DNA from: Clostridia bacterium
GTDB taxonomy: Bacteria; Bacillota_A; Clostridia; Christensenellales; UBA1242
Reading direction: 5' to 3'
Assembly: GCA_028701635.1 (NCBI GenBank)
Contig: JAQVQJ010000007.1
Location: forward strand, 5,104 to 23,726
Length of the DNA stretch: 18,623 nucleotides
The position numbers were made by a program, and so were the translations under genes. Under the pieces are notes generated by a model that did not search any database, was not told the origin of the DNA, and was given only the letters and a program-made list of their open reading frames with translations. Positions 14,186 to 18,623 of this stretch are shown here, piece after piece (position 1 is the first letter of the stretch; each line of letters starts with the position of its first letter).

Positions 14186-15095
14186 ATTATCAGTAATAAG
14201 TTTAGAAAAGTTGACGGAAAACGGACATGAAATATTGGCTGTTGTTTGTCAACCTGATGAAATGAATTCAAGAGGAAACAAAATCGAGATATCTGAATTA
14301 AAAAAATATGCAATTTCTCAAAATATTCCCGTTTATCAATTTAATAAAATAAGAAATGAAGGTGTGGAAATATTACGAGAATTAAATCCAGAGTTGTTAG
14401 TAGTAGTTTTTTATGGACAAATACTTTCACAACAAATAATAGATATTGCGAGCAAAGGAATAATTAATCTTCACCCATCATTGCTTCCAAAACACAGAGG
14501 ACCATCACCGGTTATAACTCCAATTTTGAATGGCGAAAAAGAAACTGGAGTTACAATAATGCGAATTGAAAAAGGCATTGACTCGGGGGATATAATACTA
14601 CAAGAAAAAGCACCTATTTTTGAAAATGAAACAGCTGGCGAACTATGGGAAAGGCTAACTACTATGGGTTCAAATATGTTAATTGAAGCCATAAAACAAA
14701 TAGAAAATAATCAAACAAAAGAGATAAAACAAGACCACAGCCAAGCAACTTTTACTAGAATGTTTAAAAAGGAAGACGCCAAAATCGATTTTAGTAAATC
14801 GAGCGAGCAAGTAGTCAATGGTATTCGCGGATTTAACCCTAACCCTGTGGCATTTTTTGAATATAAGGAAGATAGAATAAAGGTGTATGAAGCGGAAAAT
14901 TTACCAAATACGGAATTAGAAAGCTTAGCTAAGTGTGGCGAAATTGTTAAATCCGGTACAAAAGAAGGCTTAATAATCAAATGCGGAAACGGATATGTTT
15001 CAATTAAAAAATTGCAAGCGCCAAATGGGAAAATATTAAACATAAAAGATTTTTTAAATGGCAAAAAATTTGATGTGGGTTATATATTAAAATAA
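14157..15095 (+). CDS. fmt: Methionyl-tRNA formyltransferase
   Basis: 312 aa, normal length. It formylates Met-tRNA(fMet) with 10-formyl-tetrahydrofolate for translation initiation. The N-terminal Rossmann domain (KIVFLGSSKLSV) carries the catalytic set: Asn104 and His106 in INLHPSLLP, and Asp142 in GIDSGDI. The conserved SLLPKYRGAAP loop reads SLLPKHRGPSP at 108-118. The C-terminal OB domain (from about 205) begins with TRMFKKEDAKIDFSKS and includes RGFNPNPVAFFEY. ATG 14157 lies inside the end of def (29-nt overlap), with a modest Shine-Dalgarno (aaggcgg) there. Only 9 nt separate it from rlmN. Confidence 0.96.
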   Translation: MKIVFLGSSKLSVISLEKLTENGHEILAVVCQPDEMNSRGNKIEISELKKYAISQNIPVYQFNKIRNEGVEILRELNPELLVVVFYGQILSQQIIDIASKGIINLHPSLLPKHRGPSPVITPILNGEKETGVTIMRIEKGIDSGDIILQEKAPIFENETAGELWERLTTMGSNMLIEAIKQIENNQTKEIKQDHSQATFTRMFKKEDAKIDFSKSSEQVVNGIRGFNPNPVAFFEYKEDRIKVYEAENLPNTELESLAKCGEIVKSGTKEGLIIKCGNGYVSIKKLQAPNGKILNIKDFLNGKKFDVGYILK

Positions 15096-15104
15096 AAGAG
15101 AAGT

Positions 15105-16160
15105 ATGAAGAAATGTTTATTAGATTTTAATCTTAATGAAATTGAAAAAATTGTTAGCGAAATGGGCGAACAAAAATTTCATGCGAAACAAATCTTTGAA
15201 GGTATTTTTTCAGGTAAAGAAATAAGCGAAATTACCAATATTTCTAAAATATTGAGAGAAAAATTAAGTAAAGATTTTATCTCTATACCTTTAGCAATTC
15301 ACACTAAATTAACCAGTAAAGATAACACAATAAAATATGTTTACAAATTAGAAGATGGCAATCTTATTGAAGGGGTCTTGATGAGTTATCACCATGGAAA
15401 CACCCTTTGCATTTCTACACAAGTTGGTTGTAGAATGGGTTGCAAATTTTGTGCAAGCGGATTAAATGGGCTTATTAGAAATCTCACTGCCGGAGAGATG
15501 TTAGGACAAGTTCTAATGGTAAATAAGGACATTGGTGGGACAAAAGAGGACAGAAAAATTACCAATGTCGTTCTTATGGGAAGCGGAGAACCATTAGATA
15601 ATTATGATGAAGTAGTAAAATTTATTAGATTAATAAATGAAAAATATTGTTTAAATATAAGTCAAAGGAATATATCTTTATCAACTTGCGGTATTCCAGA
15701 CAAAATGAGAAAGCTTGCAGATGACGGAATTTCTGTTACTTTAACAATTTCACTACACGCTCCAACTGATGAAGTTAGAAAAAAAATTATGCCAATAGTA
15801 GAAAGATACAGTTTAAAAGAAGTTATGGATAGTGCCAGATACTATTTTGAAAAGACGGGAAGAAGAATTGTTTTTGAATACGCTTTAATCAAAGGACTAA
15901 ATGATACTTATGAACAAGCTGAACAGTTAAGAAATTTAACAAAAAATCTCTCAACACACATTAATATAATTCCTTTAAATTCTGTTAAAGAAAGGGGACT
16001 AATGGGAACAAGCAAGCATCAAGTTTATGCCTTTTGCGACAGACTAACAAGTCTAGGGGCTTCGGCGAGTGTAAGGCGAACAATGGGAGAAGATATAGAG
16101 GGCGCCTGCGGGCAGTTGAGAAATAGACTTGAGAAAAAAAGGGGCGATATGCTTTGTTAA
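15105..16160 (+). CDS. rlmN: Dual-specificity 23S rRNA/tRNA adenine C2-methyltransferase RlmN
   Basis: 351 aa, normal length. This radical SAM enzyme methylates C2 of A2503 in 23S rRNA and of A37 in some tRNAs. The iron-sulfur cluster is bound by CRMGCKFC (Cys109, Cys113, Cys116). The two further cysteines of the methyl-transfer mechanism are Cys102 (7 residues before the cluster, as in E. coli) and Cys335 in GEDIEGACGQL. GSGEPLDNYDEV and ISLHAPTDEVR are standard for RlmN; a resistance-type Cfr is unlikely given this operon and these motifs. It ends the priA-def-fmt-rlmN operon and is followed by a terminator. The Shine-Dalgarno is weak (agagaag). The rsmB gene that usually lies between fmt and rlmN is missing. 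Confidence 0.96.
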   Translation: MKKCLLDFNLNEIEKIVSEMGEQKFHAKQIFEGIFSGKEISEITNISKILREKLSKDFISIPLAIHTKLTSKDNTIKYVYKLEDGNLIEGVLMSYHHGNTLCISTQVGCRMGCKFCASGLNGLIRNLTAGEMLGQVLMVNKDIGGTKEDRKITNVVLMGSGEPLDNYDEVVKFIRLINEKYCLNISQRNISLSTCGIPDKMRKLADDGISVTLTISLHAPTDEVRKKIMPIVERYSLKEVMDSARYYFEKTGRRIVFEYALIKGLNDTYEQAEQLRNLTKNLSTHINIIPLNSVKERGLMGTSKHQVYAFCDRLTSLGASASVRRTMGEDIEGACGQLRNRLEKKRGDMLC

Positions 16161-16188
16161 TGTGAATATTTTTAATTTGAATTTTAGT

Positions 16189-16217
16189 AACAAAGCGAAT
16201 TTGCTTTGTTTTTTTTA
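16189..16217 (+). terminator. Terminator of the priA operon
   Basis: Eight-bp stem aacaaagc/gctttgtt (16189-16196 with 16203-16210), loop gaattt and nine T. Its right arm overlaps the best -35 of the rpe promoter. Confidence 0.88.
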
Positions 16218-16231
16218 TTAATAAATATAAT
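16201..16231 (+). promoter_or_regulatory. Promoter of rpe
   Basis: TATAAT at 16226-16231, with TTGCTT at 16201-16206 as a possible -35 (19-bp spacer, long). Eight bases separate the -10 box from the ATG. A second TATAAT overlaps at 16233-16238. The -35 lies in the terminator hairpin of the operon upstream. Confidence 0.5.
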
Positions 16232-16239
16232 ATATAATT

Positions 16240-16917
16240 ATGAGAAAAAGTCTTTATATTTCACCTTCAACTGATCCAATTTCTCCTAAATCCAAGGATT
16301 TTGAGAAAAAAATTGTTTTATATGCTAAAGAACTCTTGGAAGCTGGGGCGGATTTTTTACATTGCGATGTTATGGACGGCGAGTTTGTTAAAAATTCCAC
16401 TTATGACTATGAAATTGTCGAAAAAATAAATAGTAATTGCTTAATTCCTCTTGATGTTCACTTAATGATTGAGGACCCTGTAAATCAAATAGATAATTAT
16501 AGAAAAGCGGGAGCTAATTTTATTACGGTTCATTATGAGTCCTTTGAAAACGAAGATGAATTAAAGAATGTATTAACTGTTATTCGCCAAAGTAAACTTT
16601 TAGCAGGATTAAGTATAAAGCCCAAAACTCCTATTGAAAACATCGAGGAGTTTTTAGAATATTGCGATATTGTTATGGTTATGAGTGTAAATCCGGGAAT
16701 GAGTGGAAAAAAATTTATAGTTGATTGTTACGAAAAATTTAAAAAGTTAAATAAAATGAGAAAAGATAAAAAATTGAATTTTTTAATTCAAGCTGATGGC
16801 GGAATAAACCCTATAATTGCACAAGAAGTTAAAAAATTAGGTGTTGACATAATAGTTAGTGGGAATTTTATCTATAACGCAAAAGACAAAAAAGAAGCAA
16901 TGGAGTCTTTGCGATAA
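16240..16917 (+). CDS. rpe: Ribulose-phosphate 3-epimerase, divergent N-terminus
   Basis: 225 aa, a TIM barrel. It interconverts ribulose 5-phosphate and xylulose 5-phosphate in the pentose phosphate pathway. The metal and catalytic residues are His41 and Asp43 (HCDVMDG), His74 (DVHLMIEDP) and Asp186 (QADGGI). SVNPGMSGKKFI at 149-160 and the phosphate-binding end VSGNFIYN also fit. The first strand is unusual: the family pattern APSILSADF is replaced by ISPSTDPIS, so the Ser and Leu of the usual active-site floor are altered or shifted. ATG 16240 has no Shine-Dalgarno and lies just after a -10 box. Its stop codon touches the stop codon of the convergent DUF4363 gene. Its place after rlmN is as in Bacillus, but prpC, prkC and rsgA are missing. 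Confidence 0.85.
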   Translation: MRKSLYISPSTDPISPKSKDFEKKIVLYAKELLEAGADFLHCDVMDGEFVKNSTYDYEIVEKINSNCLIPLDVHLMIEDPVNQIDNYRKAGANFITVHYESFENEDELKNVLTVIRQSKLLAGLSIKPKTPIENIEEFLEYCDIVMVMSVNPGMSGKKFIVDCYEKFKKLNKMRKDKKLNFLIQADGGINPIIAQEVKKLGVDIIVSGNFIYNAKDKKEAMESLR

Positions 16918-17310
16918 CTAAAAAATGTTTTGTAAATTAATACCGACAAGATATTCATAATTTGATATATATAGTTTTATTAAACTTAAACTTTCAACAT
17001 ATTGTTCCCTATTGTTATTAAATATGGAAGTTTTTAATTTATCTATTTCGACTCCCAAATCTTCAATTTGTTTATGGTTAACAAAAGTAGCAAGTACTAT
17101 TTCTTTTTCATGCCAGTATGTAGATAAATCGTCGGTATAATAGGGAATATCATTTGAACTTAAATTCTCGGCTGTTGATATGATTGATTCAATATGAGAT
17201 GCCTTGATGTTTAATTCCTTAAAATATTGTTGGGCAAGTACTTGCTCAATAACACATAATCCAGTAATAATAAGTACTATTATTAAAACATTTATTATCT
17301 TTTTCTTCAT
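16918..17310 (-). CDS. DUF4363 family membrane-anchored protein
   Basis: 130 aa. It has one N-terminal membrane segment (about 5-27) followed by a helical, probably extracellular domain. The pattern YWHEKEIVLATFVNHKQIEDLGVEIDKLK is that of DUF4363, a family of unknown function in Clostridia and relatives that is often next to DUF421 genes. That pairing holds here: the ATG overlaps the yetF stop codon by 4 bases (atga), with a Shine-Dalgarno (aggaag) at the end of yetF. The two are therefore coupled and probably act together at the membrane. The family match is from memory. Its stop codon lies directly against the rpe stop codon, and no terminator is visible. Confidence 0.78.
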   Translation of the reverse strand: MKKKIINVLIIVLIITGLCVIEQVLAQQYFKELNIKASHIESIISTAENLSSNDIPYYTDDLSTYWHEKEIVLATFVNHKQIEDLGVEIDKLKTSIFNNNREQYVESLSLIKLYISNYEYLVGINLQNIF

Positions 17311-18047
17311 ACGACTTCCTGCTTATAGTCAATATTAAAAACTTTAAAGTGTTCAGTTTTTGACTGAAAATATATTTTCCCATTTCCATCTAAAGTTAGG
17401 ATTAAAACATCTTTTAAGTTTTTGTTTCCTGCTTTTTTTAATATTTCATCAACTTTATTTTTATCAATATTAGCAACTTTAAGGTTTGCATCGTTTATTG
17501 TGCCTTCAGAAATAAGAGTAATTGGAATAGTTTTGCTTTCAATTTCTTTTAACATCACATTCTTATTTTTGTTTTCCAAATCTCCAACTGTTAAGGGAGA
17601 AAAAATTTTTTTTGTTAATACATTAACTGTTCCGTTTGTTTCAACAATCGCATACTCTACTTCATCTAGAGAGAAATACCCACAGCCTCTAATTGATTCG
17701 AAAAGGTCATCAATAGAGATATTAAGTTTCGTTAAATTTTCAAAATCAATTCCATTAGGACTGATTAAGATTATTGGCTTTCCACTTATTAATCTATTAA
17801 AAAAATTACTTTTTTTGGTTAATATAGTTATAAAAAAATGCATGGTTACAAGAGTTAACAATGAAATAACGCCATGTAGTAAAGGTATTGATGTTTCACC
17901 AATAGGAAGGGTGGCAAGGTCTGCGACTATTATAGTTAAAACAAGCTCGTAAGGTTGCATTTGACCTAACTGCCTTTTTCCCATTAATCTAAAAACCATT
18001 ATAACAATTAAATAAATAATAATTGCACGAACTACCAATGTAAACAT
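17307..18047 (-). CDS. yetF: YetF-like DUF421 membrane protein
   Basis: 246 aa. The first 85 residues hold three hydrophobic segments and the family signature FRLMGKRQLGQMQPYELVLTIIVADLATLPIG. The rest is cytoplasmic, with two small repeated alpha/beta domains, the first around GKPIILISPNGIDFENLTKLNISIDDLFESIRGCGYFSLDEVEYAIVE in pieces of the usual YetF pattern. YetF-type proteins sit in the membrane; their role is not firmly known (in Bacillus relatives they are linked to spores). ATG 18047 has no clear Shine-Dalgarno. A TATAAA on the minus strand (18080-18075) may be its -10. It leads the pair yetF-DUF4363. The symbol is by family and does not imply orthology with a particular Bacillus gene. 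Confidence 0.85.
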   Translation of the reverse strand: MFTLVVRAIIIYLIVIMVFRLMGKRQLGQMQPYELVLTIIVADLATLPIGETSIPLLHGVISLLTLVTMHFFITILTKKSNFFNRLISGKPIILISPNGIDFENLTKLNISIDDLFESIRGCGYFSLDEVEYAIVETNGTVNVLTKKIFSPLTVGDLENKNKNVMLKEIESKTIPITLISEGTINDANLKVANIDKNKVDEILKKAGNKNLKDVLILTLDGNGKIYFQSKTEHFKVFNIDYKQEVV

Positions 18048-18096
18048 AACAATATTTTGTTTAATTAAAAATGATTTATACTAACATAAAATATAT

Positions 18097-18600
18097 TTAT
18101 TTATCAAATTCTTCAAGACTTTCTTTATTATTATAAGCCTTAACCATTAAGTCTCTTTTTGCATTATTGATTTTTATTAATTTTTGATATTCTTTATTTT
18201 CATTGGGATGTTGAATAGTATCTGGAAATATTTTGGCATCTATTTTCATTCGTTCCTTTTCGCAAGTTTCTAAACAAACATCAACACTAGACAATCTTAT
18301 TAATGAAAAATCTCTTATTTCCATTAAAGTAATTTTATTTAAGTTTTTTATATCGAAAACTTTGAATTCATCATCAAAATTGCAAATTTCATTAAAAGTT
18401 TTTACGAAATTAGGATAGACATTTTGTAGTTTTTGAGTTTCATTATTATCTATAACTTCACACATTTGATTACAAAGATATTTAATTCTTTCATAATACA
18501 ATTTATTTTGATTATAACCATCTTTCAAAAAATCTATGACTTTTATTTTTTGATTATCAGGTATATTAAGTTCTTCAAAAGTAGGTTTTTTCTTTTGCAT
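18097..18600 (-). CDS. Hypothetical soluble helical protein
   Basis: 167 aa; I do not recognise it. The sequence is charged and looks mostly helical, with no signal peptide or membrane segment. Six cysteines are present, three of them in VCLETCEKE and CNQMC-type pairs (spacings 3 and 3), which might bind metal but are not arranged as a known finger. ATG 18600 has a fair Shine-Dalgarno (gaggga, 4 nt before). It precedes yetF by 49 nt on the same strand and might share a transcript. The start of its transcription unit lies beyond the window edge. Confidence 0.7.
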   Translation of the reverse strand: MQKKKPTFEELNIPDNQKIKVIDFLKDGYNQNKLYYERIKYLCNQMCEVIDNNETQKLQNVYPNFVKTFNEICNFDDEFKVFDIKNLNKITLMEIRDFSLIRLSSVDVCLETCEKERMKIDAKIFPDTIQHPNENKEYQKLIKINNAKRDLMVKAYNNKESLEEFDK

Positions 18601-18623
18601 ATATCCCTCATTTTGATGTTTTT

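Noticed and set aside
15105..16160. Cfr-type antibiotic resistance methyltransferase
   Set aside because: The operon position (priA-def-fmt-rlmN), the full length and the GEDIEGACGQL end are those of housekeeping RlmN.
17422..17952. 176-aa plus-strand open frame opposite yetF
   Set aside because: It is antisense to a clear YetF protein and shows no family motif.

Overview
The window is about 18.6 kb of AT-rich DNA. It looks like a chromosome segment of a low-GC Firmicute, most probably an uncultured member of the Clostridia. The case rests on three things: the long clostridial form of GltX, the adjacent YetF (DUF421) and DUF4363 pair, and a shrunken version of the Firmicutes rpoZ-priA-def-fmt-rlmN-rpe neighbourhood. 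The code is the standard bacterial one: TGA ends several genes, including gatA and yetF, and is not read as Trp.

Region 1 (1-600) holds no gene. It carries a 184-bp tandem repeat in which each unit ends with the 3' end of a tRNA (probably tRNA-Lys) and begins with that tRNA's terminator. A 75-bp hairpin repeat follows. Region 2 (599-2806) is accessory: a cysteine amidase-like protein, a hypothetical gene broken by a frameshift at an A run, a type II thymidine kinase with a perfect dyad at its predicted transcription start, and a small hypothetical protein.

Region 3 (2892-8591) is a translation block. It has a complete tRNA-Leu(UAG), the gatCAB operon, a DUF378 membrane protein, a palindromic MITE-like element, and gltX. 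GltX and GatCAB together suit the indirect route to Gln-tRNA(Gln): mischarging with Glu, then amidation. Region 4 (8649-16917) is core housekeeping: a tail-anchored J-domain protein with ligA, then rpoZ, then a tight priA-def-fmt-rlmN operon, then rpe. Def and Fmt are the two formyl-group enzymes of translation initiation. Region 5 (16918-18600) is on the minus strand: a hypothetical protein, yetF and a DUF4363 gene.

No large undescribed multi-gene system is visible. The best leads are the tRNA-3'-end tandem repeat, the nested palindromic element at 6672-6798, several first genes that look leaderless (a -10 box 6-8 nt before the start codon and no Shine-Dalgarno), the dyad operator candidate in front of tdk, and the loss of rsmB, prpC, prkC and rsgA from the usual cluster.
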